A DNA stretch of 36,607 bases from Alphaproteobacteria bacterium (GTDB lineage Bacteria; Pseudomonadota; Alphaproteobacteria; Caulobacterales; Aquidulcibacteraceae): NCBI GenBank assembly GCA_016124255.1, contig WGOB01000021.1, positions 1-36,607 of the forward strand, in the 5' to 3' direction. The translations under genes were made by a program, and so were the position numbers. The notes under the pieces were generated by a model. It did not search any database. It saw only the letters and a program-made list of their open reading frames with translations, and was not told the origin of the DNA. Positions 1 through 7,668 of the stretch are shown here, piece after piece (position 1 is the first letter of the stretch; the number at the start of each line of letters is the position of its first letter).

Positions 1-72
1 CAGCAGCCCGCGCCGCAGCAGCCGGGCTTTGCATCGCCCGGCGCGCGCCCGGCCCGATCGCGCGAGCCCTAG
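1..72 (+). CDS. C-terminal end of an upstream gene (partial)
   Basis: An open frame enters from the left edge and stops at TAG 70-72, two bases before the flippase start codon. The 23 visible residues are rich in Pro, Gln, Ala and Arg and look like a disordered C-terminus. The tight spacing suggests co-transcription with the flippase, so it may belong to the same polysaccharide operon. Too little is visible to assign a function, and a chance open frame in GC-rich DNA cannot be excluded. Confidence 0.4.
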   Translation, partial: QQPAPQQPGFASPGARPARSREP

Positions 73-74
73 CG

Positions 75-1514
75 ATGGCGCTCCGGCGATACGCGTTCGG
101 CGCCGCAGCGCTCTCTGCAGCGCGCGTCTTCCAGCTCGCGATGAGCTTTGTCGCGGTGCCGTTCCTCGCGCGCCTCCTGCCGCCCAGCGAGTTCGGCCTT
201 GTCGCGCTCGCCTTGGCGCTCGTCGCCTTCATGCTCTACATGGGCGACGCGGGCCTCGCGAAATCGCTCGTCCGCACCGACGCCGGCGACACGCTGGTCT
301 GGTCAAGCGTCTTCTGGGCGACGCTCGCGTTCACCGGCGCGCTTTCGCTTGCGCTTGTGGCGCTCTCCTTCCCGGCTGCGCATTTCTTCGAGCAGCCGCG
401 CCTCTTGCCGATCATGATTGCGCTCTCGTGCCTGCCGCTGGTGCAGGGATTTCTTGCAGCGCCAACCGCCGATCTGACCAAGCGCGAGAAATTCATCACG
501 CTCGCCGTCTCGGAATTCGTCTCCGCGATCGCCGGCGTCGTCATCGCGATCTGGATGGCGTACGAGGGGTTCGGCGCCTGGGCGCTGGTGGCGCAGAACA
601 TCGCGCTCTGGGGCGTGAAGGCGATTGTGATCATCGCCGCAAGCACGTTTCGGCCGCGCTTCGTGTTCTCGTTCGACCGCCTCAATGAGCACCTGATCTT
701 CGCCCGCGACACGCTCGGCTTTGCAGTCACCTCCTTCATCGGACGCCAGACCGACCAGCTCGTCATCGGCAAGATGATCGGCACGGCCGCCTTGGGCCTT
801 TATTCCATCGCCTTCCGCATCATGAGCCTGCCCGCCCACATCGTCGGCGGCTCGATCCAATCGGCGCTGTTTCCGAAATTCGTGCAGCTGCGCGATGATC
901 TTCCGCGCCTGCGCCAGCTTGTCCTGATGAGCACCGCGGCGCAGGCGGCGCTGGTGTTTCCTGGCATGGCCGCGCTCGCCGCCTCAAGCCACGCCTTCTT
1001 CACGCTCCTGCTCTCCGAACGCTGGAGCGAGGGCGCGATCATCTTTGCCCTGATGGCGCCGGCCGGCGCGCTGCAGACCGTGACCAATATGAACGGCGTG
1101 CTGCTGCAATCGATTGGCCGCACGGGCGTGCGTCTCCGTCTCACCGTGGAATACGCCCTCCTCTGGGTGATCGCGGCGCCGCTCCTGTCGCTGATCAGCC
1201 TGGAGGCCGTCGCGTTCGGCTTCAGCGCGCTGTTTCTCTTTTATCTGCCCCGCCTGCTGCACCTTTATCTCGCGCCGATCGGCTGCAGCATGAGCGACTA
1301 CCTGAAAGCGCTTGCGGCCCCGACAGCGGTCGCGCTTGCGCTTTACGGCGTGCACGTCGCGACTGTCGCCACGCTCCATCCCACCCCGTGGGAAGAGGCG
1401 CTTCTGGCGGTCGTCGAACTGATTGCGGCGTACCTCGCCTACGTGCTGATCGGCTGGCGGCGATTGCGCGCCGGCTTCATCGAGATGCGCAGCCTCTTCT
1501 CCGGCGCGCCCTGA
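75..1514 (+). CDS. Wzx-type lipopolysaccharide/oligosaccharide flippase
   Basis: This 479-residue protein consists of many hydrophobic helices (roughly 12-14) separated by short basic loops. It resembles the polysaccharide transporter (RfbX/Wzx, MATE-like) superfamily, and its length is usual for that family. The N-terminus (MALRRYAFGAAALSAARVFQ) is a typical cationic start before the first helix. Family members flip undecaprenyl-diphosphate-linked sugar units across the inner membrane before polymerisation or ligation. A glycosyltransferase follows convergently, and a CapD-like dehydratase and an O-antigen-ligase-like gene lie downstream on the same strand, which supports a surface-glycan role. 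The ATG lies two bases after the preceding stop codon. The transported glycan cannot be told from sequence. Confidence 0.88.
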   Translation: MALRRYAFGAAALSAARVFQLAMSFVAVPFLARLLPPSEFGLVALALALVAFMLYMGDAGLAKSLVRTDAGDTLVWSSVFWATLAFTGALSLALVALSFPAAHFFEQPRLLPIMIALSCLPLVQGFLAAPTADLTKREKFITLAVSEFVSAIAGVVIAIWMAYEGFGAWALVAQNIALWGVKAIVIIAASTFRPRFVFSFDRLNEHLIFARDTLGFAVTSFIGRQTDQLVIGKMIGTAALGLYSIAFRIMSLPAHIVGGSIQSALFPKFVQLRDDLPRLRQLVLMSTAAQAALVFPGMAALAASSHAFFTLLLSERWSEGAIIFALMAPAGALQTVTNMNGVLLQSIGRTGVRLRLTVEYALLWVIAAPLLSLISLEAVAFGFSALFLFYLPRLLHLYLAPIGCSMSDYLKALAAPTAVALALYGVHVATVATLHPTPWEEALLAVVELIAAYLAYVLIGWRRLRAGFIEMRSLFSGAP

Positions 1515-1525
1515 GCAGGGTGCGC

Positions 1526-2422
1526 TCAAGGCGGCGGCAGGATCGGACCTTCGCCGCGCAACCGCGCCCGAAGCCGCACCGCCGCCTCCAGCGCCGCGCC
1601 CACGAGATCGGCGCCCAGCCGCCCCAGCGTGCTCTTTGCATTTTTCCTGAAGAAGCGCCTGAACCCGCGCGCCTTCTGCAGCGCGACGAACGACGACGGC
1701 GCGGCGCTCGTGCCGCCCTCGTGCACGGCGACCGCGTGCGGCTGAAACAACACCACGCCTCCCGCCTGCGTCACGCGCGTGCAGAGATCGATATCGTCCA
1801 CGTGCAGGAAATAGCCTTCGTCAAAGCCCCCGATCGCCAAGAAATCACCCCGCCGCATCAGCATGAAAGCCCCGCTCACGATCGCGATCGGCGTCACATC
1901 CTTCGGCAGCGGATCGCGATGCCGGTGCAGATCGCGAAAGAGCGGCGTCGCGCGCTCGAACCGCGAAAGCCCGCTCCCGCTCACCAGCGCGCGCCACGGC
2001 GTCAACGCTTCGCGACGCGCGCCCTTCTGCGGCGTGCCGTCCGCATTCAGAAGATGTCCCCCTGCGAGCGCCGGCGCCGGCGCATCGGCGACCGCGGACA
2101 CAAGCGCCTGCGATGCGCCGGGCCGCAGCGCCGCGTCGGGGTTGAGAAAGAGCACATAAGGCCGTGTCGCCGCTGCCGCGCCGAGATTGCAGCCGCGCGC
2201 GAACCCGACATTGCCGTGGCCGGCCAGCAACCGCCGGTCGGGCCGCTCGCGCGTCCAGGCGTCGAGCGCCGCCATCGTCTCCGCCGTTGCGCCATTGACC
2301 ACGACGATCGCCTCGCCGATCCCGGAATCGGCGGCCACGCTTGCAAGGCACCGCGTGAGGGCGGGCCCCGTGAAATAGGTGACGATGACGACGCTGACGG
2401 CGGCGTCCGCGTGAGGCGCCAT
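1526..2422 (-). CDS. Family 2 glycosyltransferase (rhamnosyltransferase-like)
   Basis: This 298-residue GT-A-fold transferase starts with the usual nucleotide-sugar-binding strand (VSVVIVTYF, about residues 9-17). It continues with an NVGFARGCNLG segment, the NPDA metal-binding motif (about residue 94) and GFDEGYFLHVDDIDLC (about 200-215), the acceptor/catalytic region seen in WbbL-like rhamnosyltransferases. Such enzymes add one sugar to a lipid-linked glycan at the cytoplasmic face of the membrane. The start ATG has AGGA seven bases upstream. It is convergent with the flippase gene (11-base gap) and presumably works in the same glycan pathway. The donor and acceptor sugars are unknown. Confidence 0.88.
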   Translation of the reverse strand: MAPHADAAVSVVIVTYFTGPALTRCLASVAADSGIGEAIVVVNGATAETMAALDAWTRERPDRRLLAGHGNVGFARGCNLGAAAATRPYVLFLNPDAALRPGASQALVSAVADAPAPALAGGHLLNADGTPQKGARREALTPWRALVSGSGLSRFERATPLFRDLHRHRDPLPKDVTPIAIVSGAFMLMRRGDFLAIGGFDEGYFLHVDDIDLCTRVTQAGGVVLFQPHAVAVHEGGTSAAPSSFVALQKARGFRRFFRKNAKSTLGRLGADLVGAALEAAVRLRARLRGEGPILPPP

Positions 2423-2514
2423 GGCGGATCCTGGTGTGTGCGCTGCGCGAACGAAAGTGCGATCAAGCAGAAATCAAGAGCCTGCAGCCTGAATCGATCA
2501 GGTCGTAGGGCGCT

Positions 2515-3333
2515 CTACGGCGCAGTCTGCGCGTCGGGCGGAATCGAAGCGTCCGGCGTGGTCGATGCGTCCGGCGCCGCGGGCGTCTGTTCGGCGGCCG
2601 GCCCCGTAGTCACGGCGCCGTCGACGGGGGCGTCCTCCGCAGGCGGCGGGGGCAGCGCCTGGCGCGCGGCCTCCAGCCGCGCCGCGGCCGCTGCGCGCTC
2701 CTGGCTCTGGCGGCGCGCCACCGACGCCGCCCACGGCGCGAGACCCGCCACCACCACCGCCACCCCGAGCACGCTGCCGATCAACAGGCCGACGCGCCGC
2801 ACCCGCCGCACCGGGCGGTAATCGACGGGCTGAGGCCGATCCCGGACGTCATCGACACGCTGCGCCTCGCGCTGAGTGCGCCACGCTGACTTGCGCGCGC
2901 GCGGCGCCGCGGGCGCTTGCGCCGTCGCATCGGCGGCCTGCGGCGCCTCATACTCGCTGGTCAGCCAATGGCCGCGCGCGACGAGTTCGACCGAGCGCCT
3001 GAGCTTCTCCTGATCAGCGGCGTCATCGAGTGCAGCGAACACGACCGGAAGCCCCGCATCGACGACCGGGTGCGGCGGAACCGGCACGCCGTCCGCAATG
3101 AGGAAGGCGCGTCGCCGTTGCCCGACCAGCAACGCAACGATCGCGGTGAACGCCGCCTCGTCATGGGTCGCCGGCGTGACCAGCCCGGCCAGAACGGTAT
3201 GCGCGCCGAGCGCAAGACGCGTGTCGCTCGCCGCGACCGACACCGGGATCACCCGGTCTCCGCGCCATTGCAGCGCAAATGCAACGACCCGCTCAGCGTC
3301 CGCCGCTGTGTGGAGAAGGATCAGGTCAGCCAT
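2515..3333 (-). CDS. TIR-like single-pass membrane protein, cassette 1 second gene (protein A)
   Basis: Unrecognised 272-residue protein. Residues 1-102 form an alternating strand/helix domain resembling a bacterial TIR domain, with His8 and Asp12 at the box-1 positions (HxxxD). There is no Glu where TIR NADases keep their catalytic residue. Residues 103-180 are a linker ending in a strongly basic patch (RPVRRVRR), followed by one membrane helix at about 181-204. A short Arg/Ala-rich helix and a Pro/Ala/Asp-rich low-complexity tail complete the protein. The basic patch predicts a cytoplasmic N-terminus and an extracytoplasmic tail. It lies 34 bases downstream of protein B on the same strand. 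Its closest relative in the window is the 185-residue protein at 14010-14567, which shares the domain and a similar helix ending in GLAP. Function unknown; the TIR label is inferred from pattern. Confidence 0.82.
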   Translation of the reverse strand: MADLILLHTAADAERVVAFALQWRGDRVIPVSVAASDTRLALGAHTVLAGLVTPATHDEAAFTAIVALLVGQRRRAFLIADGVPVPPHPVVDAGLPVVFAALDDAADQEKLRRSVELVARGHWLTSEYEAPQAADATAQAPAAPRARKSAWRTQREAQRVDDVRDRPQPVDYRPVRRVRRVGLLIGSVLGVAVVVAGLAPWAASVARRQSQERAAAAARLEAARQALPPPPAEDAPVDGAVTTGPAAEQTPAAPDASTTPDASIPPDAQTAP

Positions 3334-3367
3334 AGGCCGGAACGCTCAGTGTGGCGCGCTGCGGTCC

Positions 3368-4444
3368 TCAGACGCCGGAATCAAGCGCGACGTGGGTCGC
3401 CGGAGGCGTCAATTCCTCGAAGTCCATCGATGCCGAGATCAACGTCATCTGCGTCGCCGGAGCCTCAGGGACGTCCGAAGCGGTCGGCTGCGCAGAACTC
3501 GGCGCGCCAAGATCGCTCAGGCTCAGCCGCAACGGGCCGAGGCTGTTCAGCTGCAGCCCGATCTCCGGCAAACTGGGCGCGGACAACGGCGCGAGCGCCG
3601 GCGCTTCAAACGGCGCGGCAGGGCGCAGCTGCGCGGCTTCCGCCGGCGCTGGGCGCTGCACCTGGAACGCTTCCGGATTCCACAGCCGGTCCGCGGCGCG
3701 CTCGAAGCGCACGATCGCCGGTTCCGGCGGCGGCCCGTCGCGGCCCGCCGGCAATTGGCTCGCCGCCTCTTGCACGGCCAGCGCCACCGACGCCGCCTCG
3801 TAGAGCGTGAGCGAGGCCGGACGCATGTCCATCCAGGCTTCAGGCTGCGGCGCCGACACCTCGTCCATCACGCGGATGTTCGATGCGCGCGCATCGGCAA
3901 GCATGTCGGTCTCAAGCGCGACCGGCTGATCCGCAACGCTGATCGCCGCCACGCCGACGGTGCTGAGCAGCGCCACTGACGCCGCAAAACCGGTGAACAC
4001 GCCGCCCGCAAGCGCAGGCGCGAGCTTCGGCGCGCGACCGATGGTGAAGCGCGCATACTCGATCGCGCGGCGTTCCAGTTCCACGCGCGCCACGATCTCA
4101 TGCGAACGCTGGATCGCTTCCAGCGCGTCGCCGGTGACGCCCGCGTCGATCACGCGCAGCGCATCGTCGTCCAGCGCGTCGGGCAGCGCGGCGCCGTCCG
4201 CGGAGAAAACGAGCGTCGGGCCGTCATGCTGGAATGCGATCTCGGCGTAGGTCTCGCTGGCGTTCGCCGCCGCCGCATTCGCCGACCAGATCACGATCAC
4301 CGGCACATCGGCGCCGAACCGGAGATTGGTGTCGGCATGAGAACCGACAGCGCAGACAAGGGCGCGATGGCCGCTGAGCCGCGCGGCCAGGTCATGGGCG
4401 CTGACCTCGTCGCCGGGGACGTGGAGGATTGCTGCGTTACGCAT
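3368..4444 (-). CDS. TIR-like membrane protein with long extracytoplasmic tail, cassette 1 first gene (protein B)
   Basis: Unrecognised 358-residue protein. Residues 1-100 resemble a TIR-like domain: ILHVPGDE at 6-13 with His8 and Asp12, then a VIVIWS strand at 49-54. Glu68 lies near where a TIR catalytic Glu would be, so this is the only one of four paralogues that might keep it. A helical linker follows, then a membrane helix at about 143-168, then about 190 residues rich in Ala, Pro, Leu and Glu. Its tail shares short blocks (ADRLWNPEA at 251-259, LNSLG at 299-303, and the last 25 residues) with the tail of the protein at 14603-15547. AGGAG lies seven bases before the ATG. It is the first gene of a two-gene unit and is divergent from the CapD-like gene. 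Function unknown. Confidence 0.82.
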   Translation of the reverse strand: MRNAAILHVPGDEVSAHDLAARLSGHRALVCAVGSHADTNLRFGADVPVIVIWSANAAAANASETYAEIAFQHDGPTLVFSADGAALPDALDDDALRVIDAGVTGDALEAIQRSHEIVARVELERRAIEYARFTIGRAPKLAPALAGGVFTGFAASVALLSTVGVAAISVADQPVALETDMLADARASNIRVMDEVSAPQPEAWMDMRPASLTLYEAASVALAVQEAASQLPAGRDGPPPEPAIVRFERAADRLWNPEAFQVQRPAPAEAAQLRPAAPFEAPALAPLSAPSLPEIGLQLNSLGPLRLSLSDLGAPSSAQPTASDVPEAPATQMTLISASMDFEELTPPATHVALDSGV

Positions 4445-4756
4445 ACTGCGACTCCTGAGTCACCTCTTTAGCACGCTCAGTCGACGCCGAGAAACCCTAT
4501 TGTAAGCTGACGTTTGTGTGTTGGCGGCGCTGCGACCGGAATGCCGCTTTTCGCGCGGCGGTCTTCACAAATCCGCAACAATTTCACATCCGTCCCCGTC
4601 CTCGGCGCCACTCAAAGTGGCAAAGATGCAGCACTACTGGACAAACCGCCGTAGAAGTGGTCATCGGCGCAGGGCCGCGCGCCGGCGCCCGATGGACCGG
4701 CGCGGAATCACGGCATAAAACCGCGCGTTCGTCGCACAACGGGGGCAGGTCGCAGC
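4445..4756. promoter_or_regulatory. 312-base divergent intergenic region
   Basis: This gap separates the divergent starts of protein B and the CapD-like gene, so promoters for both should lie here. Visible elements are the B ribosome-binding site (AGGAG in the complement just right of 4444), a 6-bp hairpin at 4607-4621 (GCCACT, loop CAA, AGTGGC) and a CATAAA hexamer near 4714 that could be a -10 box for the rightward gene. No convincing -35/-10 pair, riboswitch or small gene was found. Confidence 0.4.
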
Positions 4757-5860
4757 ATGAGAACGCAGGACACGCTCCTGAGTTTCGGAGGCGCACGCCT
4801 CGCGGCGCAGTTCGCGGACCGCCGGGTGCTGATCACCGGCGCCGGCGGAACGATCGGCGCTGCGCTGTCGCATGCGCTCGCCCGCGACTCCGCCTGCCGC
4901 CTCTGGCTGCTCGATCATTTTGATCACCACCTGCTCGATTGTCTTGAATCGACAAGAAAATTCCGCGCCGAGCGCGGTCTCCCGCAGGACGCTGTCGAAG
5001 ACGTCCTGTGCGACATCCGCGATCGCGCCCGGCTCGACGCGTGGATGGCGCGCATCCGTCCCGACCTTGTCATCCACGCCGCTGCGCTGAAGCACGTACA
5101 TCTCGGCGAACGCCATCCTGCCGAATGCGTGAGCGCCAATCTGTTGGGCGTGCGCAACGTCCTGGCCGCCGCCGCGGCCCACGGCGCGTCAAATTTCATG
5201 CTGATTTCAACAGACAAGGCGGCGGCGCCGGTCTGTGTCATGGGCGCCACCAAGCGCTTGGCGGAACTCTACCTCGAAGGCGTCGGCCGGGCGCCGGGCG
5301 CGCCGGGACAGGAGCGCCGGATCGCGGTCAGCGCGGTGCGATTCGCCAACGTCTTGGGCTCCCAAGGCTCTGTCGTGCCGCGCTTTGCGGCACAGATCGC
5401 TGCAAACGGCCCGATCGAGATCACCGATCCTAACATGGAGCGGTATTTCATGACCGCGGAAGAGGCGGTCGATTTCACCATCGCCGCCGCCGCGCTCGCC
5501 GCGCCCTCCGATTCCCGCGCCGGCATTTATCTGCGCGAGGCGGGTGAACCCACCCGCATCGTCGACTTGGCGGATCGCATGATCGCCGAATCCGGCCGGG
5601 CGATCGAAAAGGTCGTCACCGGCCGCCGCCCGGGCGAAAAGCTCGGCGAGCAATTGTCCGACGAGCACGAGCATCGCATCCCAACCGCGCTCGACGGCGT
5701 GTGGCGCCTTCGGCCCCGCGCGGACTCCGCCTGGCTGACCGACCAGGACCTGGACGACCTTGAGCGTCTCGTCGTTCGCACGGAAGACGCGCTGGTGCGC
5801 CAGCGCGTGTTCGATCTTCTCGACGAGAAACTGGCGCGCGAAACCCGTACGAGCGCCTAA
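4757..5860 (+). CDS. CapD/PseB-like UDP-sugar 4,6-dehydratase (soluble form)
   Basis: This 367-residue extended short-chain dehydrogenase belongs to the polysaccharide-biosynthesis CapD/FlaA1/PseB group. Its NAD-binding Rossmann motif is ITGAGGTIG (about 26-34). It also has AALKHVHLGERHP (about 111-123), STDKAAAP followed by MGATKR (the family's catalytic Met/Lys region, about 152-168), and the C-terminal GRRPGEKLGEQL block (about 289-300). It lacks the N-terminal membrane helices of full-length FlaA1/WbpM proteins and is close to PseB in size. Family members convert UDP-N-acetylglucosamine to a 4-keto-6-deoxy sugar for surface glycans or flagellin glycosylation. The polymerase-like gene follows after about 120 bases, consistent with a shared operon. 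Confidence 0.87.
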   Translation: MRTQDTLLSFGGARLAAQFADRRVLITGAGGTIGAALSHALARDSACRLWLLDHFDHHLLDCLESTRKFRAERGLPQDAVEDVLCDIRDRARLDAWMARIRPDLVIHAAALKHVHLGERHPAECVSANLLGVRNVLAAAAAHGASNFMLISTDKAAAPVCVMGATKRLAELYLEGVGRAPGAPGQERRIAVSAVRFANVLGSQGSVVPRFAAQIAANGPIEITDPNMERYFMTAEEAVDFTIAAAALAAPSDSRAGIYLREAGEPTRIVDLADRMIAESGRAIEKVVTGRRPGEKLGEQLSDEHEHRIPTALDGVWRLRPRADSAWLTDQDLDDLERLVVRTEDALVRQRVFDLLDEKLARETRTSA

Positions 5861-5979
5861 CGCTTGCCGGGCGCGGCCGGGCCTGCTTTAGCCAACGCCA
5901 TGGTGATCGCACCCCATCCCGCCGGGCCGCGGCGCCTGCCAGGTCCGGCGTCGACGCAACCTCGCGTGCGCCTTCTCTC

Positions 5980-7173
5980 ATGACCATCGCTGCATCGCCG
6001 CCCGGCTTTCCGGTGCGCGCGCTCCCGTTCGCGGGCTTCTTCCTGCTGCTTGCGCCGGCGGCGATGGGCGGCGCGCTCGCCGCGGCGCCCCTCGTCGCGT
6101 TGACGGGTCTGCTCGCCTATCCCTGGCCGCGCCTTCTCGCGCAGGCGCGCAACGCCGCGCCGCTTCTCCTTGCGCTCGGCGCATTCGCCGCATGGGCTGG
6201 CGCCGCGTGCGTGTGGTCGCCGTCCCCAAACGCACTCGTGCAATTCGCCAAGGTGGTGGGGATGGCCGCAGCCGGCATGCTCCTGGTCGCCGCCGCGACC
6301 GGACGGGCCGAGCACCAGCGCTTCATCGGTTTCGCCGGCATGATCGGCGCGGGCCTGCTCGCCGCGCTTCTCGCGGTCGAGTTCGCGGCGGACATGCCGC
6401 TCAACCGCCTGTTCCAGCCGGACGCTGCAACAGGCGATCTGATGCGCAATCCAGGCGCCGGCGCGCTCGTGCTTGTGTTCCTGACGCTGGGCGTGATGGC
6501 GGCCTGCGTCGGCGCCGAAAGCTGGCGTCGTCTGGCGTGGCGCGCGCTGGCGCTCGCGACGCTCTTCCTCGGCCTGCAATTCGCGACGGCCGCAAACGGC
6601 GTCGCCTTCGCCGCTGCAATCGGCGCGTTCCTCTTCGGTTACGCCAGCCCCCGCATCGCGTTCCCGACCATCGCCGTGTTGCTGGCTGTATGGATGCTGG
6701 CGGCGCCCTGGGTGTCGCCCATCCTTGCCGATCAGCAGGCGTTGATCGAGCGCATGCCGGATTCCTGGGCGATCCGCACCGTGATCTGGGATCACGCCGC
6801 CGCTTTGGTGCGCGAACAGCCCATGCTGGGCCATGGCTTCGACGCCTCGCGCACTTTCGAAGGCGAGAGCGCCTTGCGCGGCGTGACGTTCGAACTGATC
6901 CCGTTGCATCCCCACAGCGTCAGCTTGCAAATTTGGCTGGAACTCGGCGGCGTCGGCGCAGCGCTCGCCGCCCTGGCTCTGGTGATCGGCGGACTTGCGG
7001 GCGCCCGCGCCGCCCGCGGCGATCCCAATGTATCGGCCGGCGCCTGCGCCGTTCTGACGGCCGCCGGCGTCGTGGCCAACGTCAGCTACGGCGCATGGCA
7101 GGAATGGCTGATCGCTGTGTTCTTCACCGGCGCAGCGCTCGTCGCCGCTGCACGCCAGGACGACGCCGCCTAG
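5980..7173 (+). CDS. O-antigen ligase / Wzy-type polymerase family membrane protein
   Basis: This 397-residue protein has about 10-12 hydrophobic helices. A periplasmic-loop signature of the Wzy_C/O-antigen-ligase family is visible: LGHGFDASR at about 284, then HPHSVSLQIWLELGGVG about 30 residues later, corresponding to the family's HPHNxxLQxWxExG motif. Such proteins join lipid-linked glycan to lipid A core or polymerise repeat units in the inner membrane. Ligase and polymerase cannot be told apart from sequence. No clear ribosome-binding site precedes the ATG, and a different start is possible. It ends just before a strong palindrome that probably terminates transcription. Confidence 0.85.
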   Translation: MTIAASPPGFPVRALPFAGFFLLLAPAAMGGALAAAPLVALTGLLAYPWPRLLAQARNAAPLLLALGAFAAWAGAACVWSPSPNALVQFAKVVGMAAAGMLLVAAATGRAEHQRFIGFAGMIGAGLLAALLAVEFAADMPLNRLFQPDAATGDLMRNPGAGALVLVFLTLGVMAACVGAESWRRLAWRALALATLFLGLQFATAANGVAFAAAIGAFLFGYASPRIAFPTIAVLLAVWMLAAPWVSPILADQQALIERMPDSWAIRTVIWDHAAALVREQPMLGHGFDASRTFEGESALRGVTFELIPLHPHSVSLQIWLELGGVGAALAALALVIGGLAGARAARGDPNVSAGACAVLTAAGVVANVSYGAWQEWLIAVFFTGAALVAAARQDDAA

Positions 7174-7311
7174 AGCAACATCCGACCTCCTGGAATCGCT
7201 TTGCGATTCCGAGGTCGGATAAAGTTGCTCCATATTCAAATGCATAGAGATGCGTAGAGCATCTTTTTCCGACCATTCGATCGCAGGGGCGATCGCGTCT
7301 GAGATGCTCTA
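7171..7311. repeat. Two adjacent palindromic intergenic elements (TAGAGCA type), probable bidirectional terminator
   Basis: The first palindrome spans 7173-7230. GAGCAAC pairs with GTTGCTC, TCCGACCTC (7181-7189) with GAGGTCGGA (7211-7219), and GGAATCGC (7192-7199) with GCGATTCC (7203-7210) around a TTT loop. The second spans 7255-7311: TAGAGCATCT pairs with AGATGCTCTA, and CGATCGC (7278-7284) with GCGATCG (7289-7295). They lie between convergent genes and overlap both stop codons. TAGAGCA-bounded palindromes are common intergenic repeats in alphaproteobacteria. The terminator role is inferred from position. Confidence 0.75.
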
Positions 7312-7668
7312 AGGCCCGCCGCTGGCAGGCGCGCAGCGCACGCCGGGCAGCGCAACCGCCGCGCCCGAACTGCGCCGCACCGCGACGCACGCATCGCCCA
7401 CGAGCGCCAGATCGAACAGCGTCGGCGCGGCGGGGCTGCGCCCTTCCGCGGGACTGGGCGGCGCCGGCAGCACCGGGATCACCGGCGACCGCGTCAGGTC
7501 GGCGGCGCCGATCTCGACGCGCGCGACGCCCATCGCATCCGCAAGCGCCGCCTCAAGCGCGGCCATCGTTTCCGCGTCGGCGCGCGCCAGCACGGCTGGC
7601 CGGCGCGCATCGGCCGACTGGCAAGCCGCCAGCGCAGCGAACAGAACCATCGCCAAGCGCGCGCTCAC
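7309..7668 (-). CDS. Small putative lipoprotein coupled to the S41 peptidase
   Basis: The likely start is GTG at 7668, whose GTGA overlaps the TGA stop of the S41 peptidase gene, implying translational coupling. The 119-residue product opens with a short signal peptide and a lipobox (ALAAC, Cys16), so it is predicted to be a lipoprotein. The mature part has an Ala-rich helical segment (about 28-50), a Pro-rich stretch (about 62-80) and a C-terminal piece with two Cys (about 93 and 112) that could form a disulphide. No family was recognised. The context suggests a partner or accessory of the protease. Confidence 0.65.
   Translation of the reverse strand: MSARLAMVLFAALAACQSADARRPAVLARADAETMAALEAALADAMGVARVEIGAADLTRSPVIPVLPAPPSPAEGRSPAAPTLFDLALVGDACVAVRRSSGAAVALPGVRCAPASGGP

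Noticed and set aside
2515-4444. Cassette 1 as a known TIR-type anti-phage system (for example Thoeris).
   Set aside because: No ThsA-like or other effector gene is present, the TIR-like domains mostly lack the catalytic Glu, and the proteins are membrane-anchored with long tails.
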